Positions 9,391 through 18,100 of a stretch of DNA of 64,000 nucleotides are shown here, piece after piece. This DNA is from Oxalobacteraceae bacterium AB_14 (GTDB lineage Bacteria > Pseudomonadota > Gammaproteobacteria > Burkholderiales > Burkholderiaceae_D). Each line of letters begins with the position of its first letter. The first letter of the stretch is position 1. The DNA is taken from NCBI GenBank assembly GCA_000381565.1, contig KB906724.1:1468166-1532165 (forward strand), written 5' to 3'. Under the pieces are notes generated by a model, which was not told the DNA's origin, did no database searches, and worked only from the letters and a program-made list of their open reading frames with translations. The translations under genes and the position numbers were made by a program.

Positions 9391-10092
9391 ATGAGACCAA
9401 GTTTGAAACCGTTGGGTGAGATGATTGCGCTCGCCGCGCTGGCGGCCCTGGCGGCGCTGGCCGCGCCGGTGCAAGCCCAGACCGCCGGCCCGACGCATTC
9501 GGTCGCGCAGGCCAACGCCACGCTGGAGCAAGTGGCCAAGGACCGTCTGGTGGTCCAAGACGAATTCGCCGCCAGCGAGAGCGTTTGCTACACCAAGTTC
9601 TTCGTCAACCACTGCCTGGACCAGGCCAAGGAAAAGCGCCGCGCCGCGCTGGCCAAGCTGCGCGCCACCGAGGTGGAGGCCCAGCATTTCAAGCGCGCCG
9701 ACTCGGTCGAGAAGCGCGACGCCGACCTGGCCGAGCGCGCCCGCAAGGATGCGGCAGACGAGGCGCAACGCGCTGCGCTGCCGCCCAAGGAAGCCAAGGT
9801 CGTCAATGAAACGCCGCGCCCGGCGCCGAACGGCGGCAAGGTGGTCGACCGCGAGGCCGAGCATGCGGCCAAGCTCCAGCGTCAGGCAGCGCAGGATGCG
9901 GCCGACGCCGGCAAGCGCGCCGCCAATGTCGCCGCGTTCGCGCGGAAACAAGCCGAGTCGGAAAAACGCCGGGCGCAGGTAGCCAAGAAGAAGGCCGAAA
10001 GCGAGGCCAGGCGCGCCGCGCACGAGGCGTCCGAGAAGAAGAAGGCGGCAGCCGCCGAGGCGGCCGCTGCCGCAGCTTCCGCCAGGAAATAG
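9391..10092 (+). CDS. Secreted Ala/Lys-rich coiled-coil protein of unknown function
   Basis: 233 residues. ATG at 9391 is chosen because AGGAA lies six bases upstream and the product begins with a good signal peptide (MRPSLKPLGEMIALAALAAL... ending PVQAQ); the frame is open from an ATG at 9373 overlapping the zapE stop. The mature part is rich in Ala, Lys, Arg and Glu and reads as a long helical, probably coiled-coil protein, with two cysteines in VCYTKFFVNHCLDQAKEKRR. No enzymatic motif is seen. Its position suggests co-transcription with zapE. It probably acts in the periplasm. Confidence 0.7.
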   Translation: MRPSLKPLGEMIALAALAALAALAAPVQAQTAGPTHSVAQANATLEQVAKDRLVVQDEFAASESVCYTKFFVNHCLDQAKEKRRAALAKLRATEVEAQHFKRADSVEKRDADLAERARKDAADEAQRAALPPKEAKVVNETPRPAPNGGKVVDREAEHAAKLQRQAAQDAADAGKRAANVAAFARKQAESEKRRAQVAKKKAESEARRAAHEASEKKKAAAAEAAAAAASARK

Positions 10093-10129
10093 TGACGGCG
10101 CTTTAAGCCTGGCGCCAATGCCATTCAGC

Positions 10130-10208
10130 GTCATTCCCGCGCAGGCGGGAATCCATGCTGAGTTTGCTTCAGAGGCGTTCCATGGGTTCCCGCCTTCGCG
10201 GGAACGAC
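10130..10208. repeat. Interspersed palindromic repeat, copy 1 of 6 (ATTCCC-N8-GGGAAT type)
   Basis: Runs from GTCATTCCCGCG to CGCGGGAACGAC, with outer arms inverted relative to each other; each arm is itself a small hairpin. It sits between two convergent genes. The left arm matches the neisserial dRS3 consensus ATTCCC-N8-GGGAAT exactly; the right arm has GTTCCC in place of ATTCCC and GGGAAC in place of GGGAAT. No T-tract follows. Confidence 0.85.
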
Positions 10209-10227
10209 CTCGTTTAGCTGGACGGCA

Positions 10228-11040
10228 TCACACCGCGCGGCGCATTTTCTGGATGGTGTAGTTCGGAATTTCCTTGGGCTGCTCGACCAGCTTGATGATG
10301 GCCATCGAACAGTTGTCGCCCTTGCCTTGGGCGCGTTCGCCGGCCTTGCTGATCAGGCGTTCGGCCGCCTGGCGCGGCGTGTTGCGCGCCACGGCCGCCG
10401 CCAGTTCCGTGTCCTTGAATAATTGCCACAGCCCGTCCGAGCACAGCAGGAAGGCATCGCCCGCCTGCAAGCCGTCGTGGTAGCCGGCCGTGACGAAGGG
10501 CGCTTTGAAGTTGTTGCCCAGCGCGTTGTTGAGCAGCTTGGAACTGCGGTGCCGCTTGGCCGCTTCCAGCGGCAGCTTGTCCTGCTGGACCAGGTGTTCG
10601 ATGTAGGCGCCGTCGTTGCTGCGCATGGCGCAGGTCTCGCCTTCGAAGCGGTACACCCGGGCATCGCCGACATGGGCCCACACCGCCTGGCCGGCCGGCG
10701 TCAGCACCATCAGCGCCAGCGCGCTTTGCGGTTCGGCGGTCTTGGCGATCGGGTTCATCTTGATGACCTGGTGCGCTTCCTCGGCTATGTTACGCATCAA
10801 TTCTTGCAGGCGCGGAATGCTGGGCGTGTCGCCGACGCGCATTTCGTCGAACAAGTGTTTGCTGGTCAACAGCACCTGGTCCGAGCCGATGGCGCTGGTG
10901 TTGCCGTCGGCCAGCACCGCCATCACGTAGCCGGGCGCCTGGGCGGCCGTGTACAGGGCCACCCGGTCGTTTTGCTGGGACCGGTTTCCGATATGTTGGG
11001 CCGTGCCGGCTTCTATTTTGTATGCGCTCATGGTTGACAC
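10228..11040 (-). CDS. PP2C-family serine/threonine protein phosphatase
   Basis: ~270 residues. Metal-dependent phosphatase fold: RSQQNDR (motif 1, usually RxxNED), VLADGN (motif 2, normally DGMGG), AHVGDARVYRF (GDSR-type motif) and LLCSDGLWQL are all in order, so the Asp ligands look present although motifs 1 and 2 deviate. No transmembrane segment. Such proteins reverse Ser/Thr phosphorylation by bacterial eukaryote-like kinases; no kinase gene is adjacent. Two starts are possible: GTG at 11040 (AGGA four bases upstream) or ATG at 11031 (spacing long); the GTG is used here. It converges on the preceding gene across a repeat. Confidence 0.85.
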   Translation of the reverse strand: MSTMSAYKIEAGTAQHIGNRSQQNDRVALYTAAQAPGYVMAVLADGNTSAIGSDQVLLTSKHLFDEMRVGDTPSIPRLQELMRNIAEEAHQVIKMNPIAKTAEPQSALALMVLTPAGQAVWAHVGDARVYRFEGETCAMRSNDGAYIEHLVQQDKLPLEAAKRHRSSKLLNNALGNNFKAPFVTAGYHDGLQAGDAFLLCSDGLWQLFKDTELAAAVARNTPRQAAERLISKAGERAQGKGDNCSMAIIKLVEQPKEIPNYTIQKMRRAV

Positions 11041-11179
11041 TGTATCCTACTAGGGTGGTGAGCGATCATTATGTTGGCGGCAAGCCCGCCGTAGATTAAA
11101 CTATGCACCGTGTCGCAGTTTGTTTGCAATACTTTTGTTGTTCCAGTGAAACTATTTGTGTGGGTAAAGACTGAGAATT

Positions 11180-11380
11180 ATGACTGATGTACAAGATATC
11201 CAGCGTCGTCTGATAGAACTCGACGTCGAACACCGCGATTTGGACGCGGTCATCGACCTGCTCACGCTGGACGGCCATCACGACCAGCTGCAATTGCGCC
11301 GCCTCAAGAAGCGCAAGCTGCAATTGAAAGACCATATCACTCTGCTGAAAATGCAATTAGTGCCCGACGTTCCGGCCTGA
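11180..11380 (+). CDS. DUF465 (YdcH-like) small protein
   Basis: 66 residues. A short, charged, helical protein with the YdcH/DUF465 pattern: LIELDVEHRDLDAVIDLLTLDGHHDQLQLRRLKKRKLQLKDHI in outline, of which the RRLKKRKLQLKD part is the most typical. Function of the family is not established; it forms an alpha-helical hairpin. It is the first gene in front of the DinG-type helicase, 30 bases apart, and may be co-transcribed with it. A minus-strand open frame over the same bases has no family resemblance. Confidence 0.85.
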   Translation: MTDVQDIQRRLIELDVEHRDLDAVIDLLTLDGHHDQLQLRRLKKRKLQLKDHITLLKMQLVPDVPA

Positions 11381-11410
11381 GTCCGGTTCAGCGCCACAAC
11401 TAAGCTTACC

Positions 11411-13447
11411 TTGACCGACCACCTTCCCACGCCCGCCGACACCATCCCCGCCGTAGTCGGCGCCACGCCCGACCAGCCCCCCGGAAAACATGACGCCGAG
11501 GTCGAACGCCTGTTCGGCGCCGGTGGACCGTTGGGTCCGGCTGTGGGGGAGTACCGCCCGCGCCGTTCGCAGACCGAGATGGCCAAGGCGGTGGCCGACG
11601 CCATCGCCAACCAGACCACGCTGATCGCCGAGGCCGGCACCGGCACGGGCAAGACTTTCGCCTACCTGGTGCCGGCGCTGTTGTGGGGGGGCAAGACCAT
11701 TGTTTCCACCGGCACCAAGAACTTGCAGGACCAGCTGTTCCTGCGCGACATCCCGACCGTGCGCGCCGCCTTGCAGGCGCCGGTGTCGGTGGCGCTGCTC
11801 AAGGGCCGCTCGAATTACGTCTGCCATTACCACCTGGAACGCACGCTGCAGAACGGCCGCATGACCTCGCGCGACGACGTCGGCCACCTGCGCGAAATCT
11901 CGCGTTTCCTGAAGATGACCAGCTCCGGCGACAAGGCCGAGCTGGCCCGCGTGCCGGAAAACGCGCTGATCTGGAACCTGGTGACCTCGACCCGCGACAA
12001 TTGCATGGGCGCCGAGTGCCAGTATTACCAGGATTGCTTCGTCATGAAGGCGCGCAAGGAGGCCCAGCAGGCCGATGTGGTGGTGGTCAATCACCACCTG
12101 TTCTTCGCCGATGTGGCGCTGAAGGATTCCGGCATCGCCGAGCTGCTGCCGTCCGCCAACACCGTGATCTTCGATGAGGCGCACCAGCTGCCGGACACCG
12201 CCACCTTGTTCTTCGGCGACACGTTTTCCACCTCGCAAGTGCTGGAACTGTGCCGCGATGTGCTGGCCGAGGGCTTGTCCAACGCCCGCGACGGCGCCGA
12301 CTGGGGCAAGGTGGTCACGGTGGTGGAGAAGGCCGCGCGCGACCTGCGCCTGACTTTCCCGCAAGATATCGTGCGCTTGTCGCTGCCGCAGATCGCGCCG
12401 TCGAGCGACTTTTTCCCGGCCTTGCAGACGCTCAAGGACGAGCTGGACGGCATGCTGGCGGTGCTGGAAACCCAGGCGGCCCGCGCGGAAACGCTGGAAC
12501 AATGCCGCCAGCGCGGCCTGGAACTGGCGCAAAAGTTAAAAGATTGGAAATTCGACCCCAAGGCGCGGGTGGAAAAAGGCGCCGAGGCGGTGTTCTGGGT
12601 CGAGGCTTACGCGTCGTCCTTGCAGCTGCACAAGACGCCTTTATCGATCGCGCCGATCTTCAACGGCCAGCGCGAAGGCGTGCCGCGCAGCTGGATTTTC
12701 ACTTCCGCGACCTTGGCCGTGAAGAATGATTTCAGCCATTTTTCCGAGCAAATGGGACTGGATGGCGAGCCGTCGAAGACTTGGCCGAGCCCGTTTAACT
12801 ACGAGCAGCAGGGGATTTTGTACGTCCCGCAAGGCTTGCCGGACCCGAATTCCATGGGCTACACCGATGCCGTGCTGGACCATGCGCTGCCGATCATCGA
12901 AGCAGCGGGCGGAAAAACCTTCCTTTTGTGCACAACTTTGCGCGCCGTCAAGCGCGCCGCCGAGCGTTTGCGCGACGAATTCGAGAAGCGCGGCCTGCCA
13001 TATCCGTTGTTTGTCCAGGGCGACAAGGGGCGCACCGAGCTGCTCGATCAGTTCCGCAAGGCGGGAAATGGCGTGCTGATCGGGTCGCAAAGCTTCTGGG
13101 AAGGCGTCGACGTGCGCGGCGATGCGCTGTCTTTGGTGATTATCGACAAGCTTCCGTTCGCGCCGCCGGACGATCCGGTGCTGGCCGCGCGCATCGAAGT
13201 GATGGAAAAACAGGGCAAGAACGGCTTCATGCACCACACTTTGCCGGAGGCGATTATTAACCTGAAGCAAGGTGCCGGTCGTTTGATACGCGACGAAGGC
13301 GATCGCGGCGTGCTGATGTTGTGCGATCCGCGGGTGATTTCCAAGCCCTACGGCAAGCGGATCTGGCAGAGTTTGCCGTCCTTCAAGCGCACCCGCGAGC
13401 AGGCGGAAGTCATTGAATTCTTCAAGAACAAGAATTCCGATCAGTAA
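11411..13447 (+). CDS. ATP-dependent DNA helicase of the DinG/YoaA (XPD-like) family
   Basis: 678 residues. Superfamily 2, 5'-3' iron-sulfur helicase. Walker A EAGTGTGKT (74-82); four spaced cysteines C138, C198, C203 and C209 that would hold a 4Fe-4S cluster; DEAH box at 255-258; and the C-terminal helicase part with SQSFWEGVDVRG and IDKLPFAPPDDP. YoaA-type proteins help rescue damaged replication forks; this sequence resembles YoaA more than the longer DinG. The start is uncertain: TTG at 11411 is the only start codon that keeps the conserved N-terminal LFGAGGPL...YRPR segment, but its ribosome-binding site is poor. A palindromic repeat follows the stop. Confidence 0.92.
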   Translation: MTDHLPTPADTIPAVVGATPDQPPGKHDAEVERLFGAGGPLGPAVGEYRPRRSQTEMAKAVADAIANQTTLIAEAGTGTGKTFAYLVPALLWGGKTIVSTGTKNLQDQLFLRDIPTVRAALQAPVSVALLKGRSNYVCHYHLERTLQNGRMTSRDDVGHLREISRFLKMTSSGDKAELARVPENALIWNLVTSTRDNCMGAECQYYQDCFVMKARKEAQQADVVVVNHHLFFADVALKDSGIAELLPSANTVIFDEAHQLPDTATLFFGDTFSTSQVLELCRDVLAEGLSNARDGADWGKVVTVVEKAARDLRLTFPQDIVRLSLPQIAPSSDFFPALQTLKDELDGMLAVLETQAARAETLEQCRQRGLELAQKLKDWKFDPKARVEKGAEAVFWVEAYASSLQLHKTPLSIAPIFNGQREGVPRSWIFTSATLAVKNDFSHFSEQMGLDGEPSKTWPSPFNYEQQGILYVPQGLPDPNSMGYTDAVLDHALPIIEAAGGKTFLLCTTLRAVKRAAERLRDEFEKRGLPYPLFVQGDKGRTELLDQFRKAGNGVLIGSQSFWEGVDVRGDALSLVIIDKLPFAPPDDPVLAARIEVMEKQGKNGFMHHTLPEAIINLKQGAGRLIRDEGDRGVLMLCDPRVISKPYGKRIWQSLPSFKRTREQAEVIEFFKNKNSDQ

Positions 13448-13470
13448 CTTCTGGTACCAAACCAAGCGTG

Positions 13471-13552
13471 GTCATTCCCGCGCAAGCGGGAATCTATGCT
13501 GAGTATGCCGGAACTCAAGCTGTGCATGGATCCCCGCTTTCGCGGGGACGAC
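13471..13552. repeat. Interspersed palindromic repeat, copy 2 of 6
   Basis: Between the convergent helicase and quinone reductase genes, ending six bases from the latter's stop codon. Left arm GTCATTCCCGCGCAAGCGGG, right arm CCCCGCTTTCGCGGGGACGAC read inward; the right arm has gained an internally compensated pair (CCCCG.../...CGGGG), so its own stem is kept although the outer arms no longer match perfectly. Confidence 0.85.
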
Positions 13553-13557
13553 AACGG

Positions 13558-14532
13558 CTAGGGCACGATTACTATCTTGCCCGTGACCTTCCTGGCCGCC
13601 ATATCGTTGAGCGCCTGCGCCGTCTCCTCCAGCTTGTACCGGCCCGAAATATGCGGCTTGATCTTTCCCTCCTGCAACCACCCCATCAACTGACGCATGC
13701 CGGCCAGGTTGGCTTTCGGTTCGCGTTTGGCGAACTCGCCCCAGAACACGCCGACCAGTGACGCACCTTTGAGCAAGGTCAAATTGAGCGGCAGTTTCGG
13801 AATCTCGCCGTTGGCGAATCCCACCACCAGATAACGCCCGCGCCACGCGATCGAACGGAACGCCGGCTCCGCATATTGGCCGCCGACCGGGTCGTAAATC
13901 ACGTCCGGACCCTTGCCGCCGGTGGCCGCCTTGATCGCCTCGCGCAAATCCTCCCGGCTGTAGTTGATCAACACGTCCGCGCCATGCGCCTTGCACACTT
14001 CCAGCTTCTCATCGGTCGAGGCGCAAGCAATGATGCGGGCTCCAAGCGCTTTGCCGATCTCGATCGCAGCCAGCCCCACACCGCCAGCCGCGCCAAGTAC
14101 TAGCATGGTCTCGCCAGCTTTTAGCGCGGCACGGTCCACCACCGCATGATGCGAGGTGCCGTAGGTGAGGGTGATCGCCGCCGCCGTCTCGAAATCCATG
14201 CCGGGCGGCATGGGCGCCAGGGCTTGCGCGGACGCCACTAGTTGTTGCCCAAAACCACCGGTCGGAGTGAAGGCGATGACCTGGTCGCCCGGCTTGAAAG
14301 TTGTCACATCGTCAGCAACCGAGCGCACCACGCCGGCCACTTCGCTGCCTGGAACGAAAGGCAATTCCGGCTTGAATTGATACTTGCCCTGGATGATGAG
14401 TACGTCCGGAAAGTTGACGCCGGCCGCCTTGACGTCGATCACGACCTGTCCCGGACCGGCTTGTGGATCGGGCAATTCCTGGACGGTGAGGGTATCGGGC
14501 AATCCCCAGCTTTGACATACGACAGCTTTCAT
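13558..14532 (-). CDS. Zinc-independent NADPH:quinone oxidoreductase (MDR superfamily)
   Basis: 324 residues. Medium-chain dehydrogenase/reductase of the quinone-reductase branch: N-terminal GroES-like half (AAGVNFPDVLIIQGKYQFKP, VPGSEVAGVV) and a Rossmann half with LVLGAAGGVGLAAIEIGKALGA. The zinc-binding cysteines of alcohol dehydrogenases are absent. It probably reduces quinones or enoyl substrates with NADPH; the substrate is unknown. A good Shine-Dalgarno (AAGGAGACC) precedes the ATG. A TetR-type palindrome sits 18 bases upstream of the start and probably controls the gene. Confidence 0.88.
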   Translation of the reverse strand: MKAVVCQSWGLPDTLTVQELPDPQAGPGQVVIDVKAAGVNFPDVLIIQGKYQFKPELPFVPGSEVAGVVRSVADDVTTFKPGDQVIAFTPTGGFGQQLVASAQALAPMPPGMDFETAAAITLTYGTSHHAVVDRAALKAGETMLVLGAAGGVGLAAIEIGKALGARIIACASTDEKLEVCKAHGADVLINYSREDLREAIKAATGGKGPDVIYDPVGGQYAEPAFRSIAWRGRYLVVGFANGEIPKLPLNLTLLKGASLVGVFWGEFAKREPKANLAGMRQLMGWLQEGKIKPHISGRYKLEETAQALNDMAARKVTGKIVIVP

Positions 14533-14549
14533 GGTGGTCTCCTTGGTTT

Positions 14550-14575
14550 AAAAATAGAACGGTCGTTAGATTTTT
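14550..14575 (-). promoter_or_regulatory. Candidate TetR-type operator in front of the quinone oxidoreductase gene
   Basis: AAAAAT-AG-AACG-GT-CGTT-AG-ATTTTT is symmetric except for the two AG pairs and the centre. AACGGTCGTT cores of this sort are typical operators of AcrR/TetR-family repressors. No TetR gene is in the neighbourhood, so the regulator would act from elsewhere. Identification is by symmetry and position only. Confidence 0.45.
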
Positions 14576-14710
14576 ATGATACCTGAATCCGCCACCGGTT
14601 TGCGCAAAGTTCGGCCTGCCGCACGTTTGCGTTGGCACAAAGTGCCGGTCGAGACGATTGTTAGAGTTGGTTAAACGCTGCGTCGCTGTAGGGCAGCAAC
14701 GGAGGATGTC

Positions 14711-15316
14711 ATGACTATCCGTCACGGCTGCTTTTTCAGTTATGCACACGGCCAGCACGCGTACATGAGCAAGTTCAAGAACGACCTGGTCGAAGCGCTC
14801 AAGTGCTACCTGGAGCCGCACTTCGACAACGAGAACGAACTCTTTGTTGATAGCGAACAACTTGGCGGCGGCGACGACCTGGACCAAAAGATCGCGCGCG
14901 CCATGTGTGAGAGTGCTTGCATGATTGTGATTTATACACCGAAGTACGAAGCCCACGCCTACACCCGCCGCGAGTTTGCAGCAATGCAACTTATTGAAAG
15001 TGAACGCAGGCAGTGGTATCCGCTGCCCAGCCACCTGATCATCCCCGTCATCATGACCCGCCACCCGGACGGGTTGCCGCCGCAAATTTCCGGGCCCGGC
15101 ATGTATGTCGATTTTTCCCGCTACACGCTGGCCAGCGGCGATCTGAAAACCAATCCCGAATTTCTGCCGGACATAGAAAAAATTGTCTTGCGCATTGCCG
15201 AGCATTACCACTACCTAAAACGATGCACGCCGCCGGGGCATGACTGTGGTCGTTTTGTCATGCCGGAGATCCCGCCTGAATGGCGTGCCCATCCTCCTCC
15301 ACATTTCCCACGCTAA
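14711..15316 (+). CDS. TIR-domain protein, first gene of a two-gene unit
   Basis: 201 residues. The N-terminal ~140 residues read as a TIR domain: CFFSYAHGQ (box 1), FVDSEQLGGGDDLDQKIARA, then ACMIVIYTPKY and YTRREFAAM, where Glu88 sits at the position of the NADase catalytic glutamate of TIR enzymes. The C-terminal ~60 residues, with HYHYLKRCTPPGHDCGRF, are not recognised. No signal peptide. GGAGG lies just before the ATG. The next gene, a P-loop ATPase with TPRs, starts nine bases after the stop, so the two are almost certainly one operon. TIR-like proteins are known beside KGGVGR-type ATPases and TPR proteins in the actinobacterial FxsC/FxsT systems. Whether this one cleaves NAD+ or signals is not known. 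Confidence 0.8.
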   Translation: MTIRHGCFFSYAHGQHAYMSKFKNDLVEALKCYLEPHFDNENELFVDSEQLGGGDDLDQKIARAMCESACMIVIYTPKYEAHAYTRREFAAMQLIESERRQWYPLPSHLIIPVIMTRHPDGLPPQISGPGMYVDFSRYTLASGDLKTNPEFLPDIEKIVLRIAEHYHYLKRCTPPGHDCGRFVMPEIPPEWRAHPPPHFPR

Positions 15317-15325
15317 AGGTTTGCC

Positions 15326-17293
15326 ATGGACATCACTGCCTTGTCGCTGCCGCCGTTGACTGGAACCGGCGAAGTCGTCACCTTCTATTCTTACAAGGGC
15401 GGGACCGGGCGCACGATGGCCCTGTCCAATATCGCCGTGTTGTTGGCGCGACAACAGAACGCCACCACGCCGGTATTGATGATCGACTGGGACCTGGAGG
15501 CGCCGGGCCTGCATCACTACTTCGACCACCACGACGAGGGGCCGGGCGTGCTGGAATTGTTCGAAGCTTGCCGCGAGCAACTAATGCGCCGAGGCAAGGG
15601 GGCAGGGGGCCTGCTGGACGAGGAGGAACTGGCGCGCGACGTGCTGGCCGCCGTCGGCTGGGAGCAGTATGTCAGCCGGGTCGACCAGAGCAGCCAGCTG
15701 TACCTGATGCGCGCCGGCCGCTTCGACGACAGTTACGGCGAGCGGCTGGCGGCGATGCACTGGGATGAGCTGTTCAACAGCTGCCCGGCGCTGTTCCGCT
15801 GCTTTGCCGACAATCTGGCGCGGCATTTCCGCTACGTGCTGGTCGATTCGCGCACCGGCCGCACCGACAGCGCAGGCATCTGCACGACCTTGCTGCCGCG
15901 CAAGCTGGTGGTGGTGTTCACGCCCAACCGGCAAAGCCTGGAGGGCGTGCAGGCGCTGGTCACCCGTGCGACCGCCTACCGCCGCAGCCACGAGGATGAA
16001 CAGCGGCCATTACTGGTCTATCCTCTGCCATCACGCATCGAAATGGGCGACAGCGCGCAGCGCGCGCAATGGCGGCGCGGCGACCGGCAGCAGCGCATCC
16101 TGGGCTATCAGCCGATCTTCGAACAGCTGCTGTGTTCGTGCTACGGCATGTCGCAGATGTCGCTGGACAGCTATTTCGACGAAGTCCAGCTGCAGCAGAC
16201 CCGCACCTTTGCCTACGGCGAGCAGCTGGCGGTGCGCATGGACCAGGGCGGCGACCGCTTTTCGCTGACGCGCACCTTCGAAGCCTTCCTTGACTGGCTG
16301 GCCGGCGGCTATTTCCCGTGGCAATCGAGCCGCGAGATTCACCTGCTGGCCGCGATCGGCGATGCGCGCCGGGCGCTGGAGGATGGCGGCGTGCGGGCGC
16401 TGTCGCAGCCGCTGGCGCGCGACCTCAACCTGCTGGGCGAACTCTACCGTCGCGAGGGGAGGCTGCGGCAGGCGCTGGCGTGTTTCGAGGAGAGCATGAG
16501 CCTGCGCCAGCGCGGCCTGGGTGTAGACCATCCCGACACACTGGCCAGCAAGAGCAATCTGGCCGGCGTGCTGCGCGTGCAGGGCCAGCTGGACGAAGCG
16601 CAGTTCCTCGAAGAATGCATCGTCGAGGCGCGCGAGCGCCTGCTGGGGCGCGAGCATCTCGATACGCTGGCGGCGCGCGCCAACCTGGCGGCCACGCTGG
16701 CCGAGCAGGGGCGCGCGGCCGAAGCGCTGGCCATGCTGGACGCGGTGCTGGACGCCTATCTGCGCCTGCTGGGCTCGGAACACCTGCTGACCCTGGCCTG
16801 CAAGGCCAGCCGGGCCGACATGCTGTTCCTGCGCGGCGACACCGAACACGCCCGCATCGCGCAGGAGCAGGTGCTGGCGGCGCGCAAGCGCCTGCTGGGC
16901 GCCGAGCATGCCGACACCCTGCGCAGCAAGACCGCGCTGGGCTGCACCTTGTTGCGGATGCAGGAGCTGGAAGCGGCCGGCAGCCTGTTCGATGCCGTAG
17001 TCCAGGCGCAGATCCGGCGCCTGGGGCCGGACCACCCGGACACCCGCAAGGCGCGCGCCCGGCTGGCGGACGTGCAGGTGCAACTGGGCGGGCCGGTCGG
17101 CGGGCGCATGGGCGAGCCGGCGCTGGTGCCGGAGCTGCATCAGGACGCCGCCGGGGCCGATTACGGCGACGCCCTGTCACGGCCGCCGCGCCCGCGCGAG
17201 CGGCCCGGCGCCAGCGACCTGTGGACCCGCGCGGCCGAAGAGTTGCTGGCGTTGGACGGCCATTTGACCGCTACCCGGCCGCTGTCGCGCTAG
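15326..17293 (+). CDS. KGGTGRT-motif P-loop ATPase fused to TPR repeats, partner of the TIR protein
   Basis: 655 residues. The N-terminal ~300 residues are a MinD/ParA-like (SIMIBI) ATPase: FYSYKGGTGRTMALSN (deviant Walker A, 24-30), VLMIDWDLEAPGLHHYF, VLVDSRTGRTDSAG (Walker B region) and VVVFTPNRQSLEGV. From about residue 395 come five 42-residue kinesin-light-chain-type TPRs, each with the LGxxHxxT core (GVDHPDT, GREHLDT, GSEHLLT, GAEHADT, GPDHPDT). The last ~65 residues are low in pattern. This layout, a nucleotide switch plus a repeat sensor next to a TIR effector, is what innate-immune STAND-like systems look like, but the ATPase here is not a STAND/NACHT module. Base composition matches the host, so the pair is not a recent arrival. 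Confidence 0.8.
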   Translation: MDITALSLPPLTGTGEVVTFYSYKGGTGRTMALSNIAVLLARQQNATTPVLMIDWDLEAPGLHHYFDHHDEGPGVLELFEACREQLMRRGKGAGGLLDEEELARDVLAAVGWEQYVSRVDQSSQLYLMRAGRFDDSYGERLAAMHWDELFNSCPALFRCFADNLARHFRYVLVDSRTGRTDSAGICTTLLPRKLVVVFTPNRQSLEGVQALVTRATAYRRSHEDEQRPLLVYPLPSRIEMGDSAQRAQWRRGDRQQRILGYQPIFEQLLCSCYGMSQMSLDSYFDEVQLQQTRTFAYGEQLAVRMDQGGDRFSLTRTFEAFLDWLAGGYFPWQSSREIHLLAAIGDARRALEDGGVRALSQPLARDLNLLGELYRREGRLRQALACFEESMSLRQRGLGVDHPDTLASKSNLAGVLRVQGQLDEAQFLEECIVEARERLLGREHLDTLAARANLAATLAEQGRAAEALAMLDAVLDAYLRLLGSEHLLTLACKASRADMLFLRGDTEHARIAQEQVLAARKRLLGAEHADTLRSKTALGCTLLRMQELEAAGSLFDAVVQAQIRRLGPDHPDTRKARARLADVQVQLGGPVGGRMGEPALVPELHQDAAGADYGDALSRPPRPRERPGASDLWTRAAEELLALDGHLTATRPLSR

Positions 17294-17362
17294 CGCAAAT
17301 TTATCTGGTTTGGAGGCCGCAGGTACGCGCAGTCAGGCCATTGCTTCAGGTAAAATCTGCGT

Positions 17363-18100
17363 ATGAGAATCCTGATCAGTAATGACGACGGCTACCTTGC
17401 GCCGGGCATCAACGCGTTGGCGGAAGCCCTGGCGCCCATCGCCGACATCGTGGTCGTGGCGCCGGACAGCAACCGCTCCGGCGCTTCCAACTCGCTGTCG
17501 CTGGACCGGCCCTTGTCGGTGCAGCGCGCGGCCAATGGTTTCTATTTTGTCAATGGAACGCCGACCGACTGCGTCCACGTGGCGCTGACGGGCATGCTGG
17601 ACTACAAGCCCGACCTGGTGGTGTCCGGCATCAACAACGGCCCCAACATGGGCGACGACACGCTGTACTCCGGCACCGTCGCCGCCGCCACCGAGGGCTA
17701 TCTGTTTGGCATCCCGGCCATCGCCTTCTCGCAGGGCGCCTACGGCTGGGAGCACATCGAGGACGCCGCCCGTCATGCGCGTGACATCATCCAGCGCTAT
17801 TATGCAACGTTGCCGGCGCCGTATCTGCTGAACGTCAACATCCCGAACCGGCCCTACGATCAGCTGGCCACCCCAGTCGCCACGCGGCTGGGGCGGCGTC
17901 ACCAGGCCGAGCCGGTGATACGGGCCAGCGACCCGCGCGGCAAGGAAATTTTCTGGATCGGCCCGCCGGGCGCGACCAAGGACGCAGGCGAGGGCACGGA
18001 TTTCTTTGCCTGCGCCCAGGGCCAGACCTCGATCACGCCGCTGCAGATCGACCTGACCCACAAAACTCAACTCGATGCATTGGCAAAGGCCCTGGCATGA
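17363..18100 (+). CDS. surE: 5'/3'-nucleotidase SurE
   Basis: 245 residues. Metal-dependent nucleotidase that removes phosphate from nucleoside monophosphates under stress. The N-terminal signature [13 protein letters not shown] with metal ligands D8-D9, then [15 protein letters not shown] and [22 protein letters not shown], are diagnostic. First gene of the classic surE-pcm-nlpD-rpoS cluster; its TGA overlaps the ATG of pcm by four bases, implying translational coupling. Confidence 0.96.
   Translation: MRILISNDDGYLAPGINALAEALAPIADIVVVAPDSNRSGASNSLSLDRPLSVQRAANGFYFVNGTPTDCVHVALTGMLDYKPDLVVSGINNGPNMGDDTLYSGTVAAATEGYLFGIPAIAFSQGAYGWEHIEDAARHARDIIQRYYATLPAPYLLNVNIPNRPYDQLATPVATRLGRRHQAEPVIRASDPRGKEIFWIGPPGATKDAGEGTDFFACAQGQTSITPLQIDLTHKTQLDALAKALA

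Noticed and set aside
11096..11356. 86-codon minus-strand gene
   Set aside because: Overlaps the DUF465 gene, which has recognisable family sequence; no resemblance on the minus strand.
14711..17293. Classification of the TIR pair as Thoeris
   Set aside because: Thoeris pairs TIR ThsB with a SIR2/SLOG ThsA; the partner here is a P-loop ATPase with TPRs.
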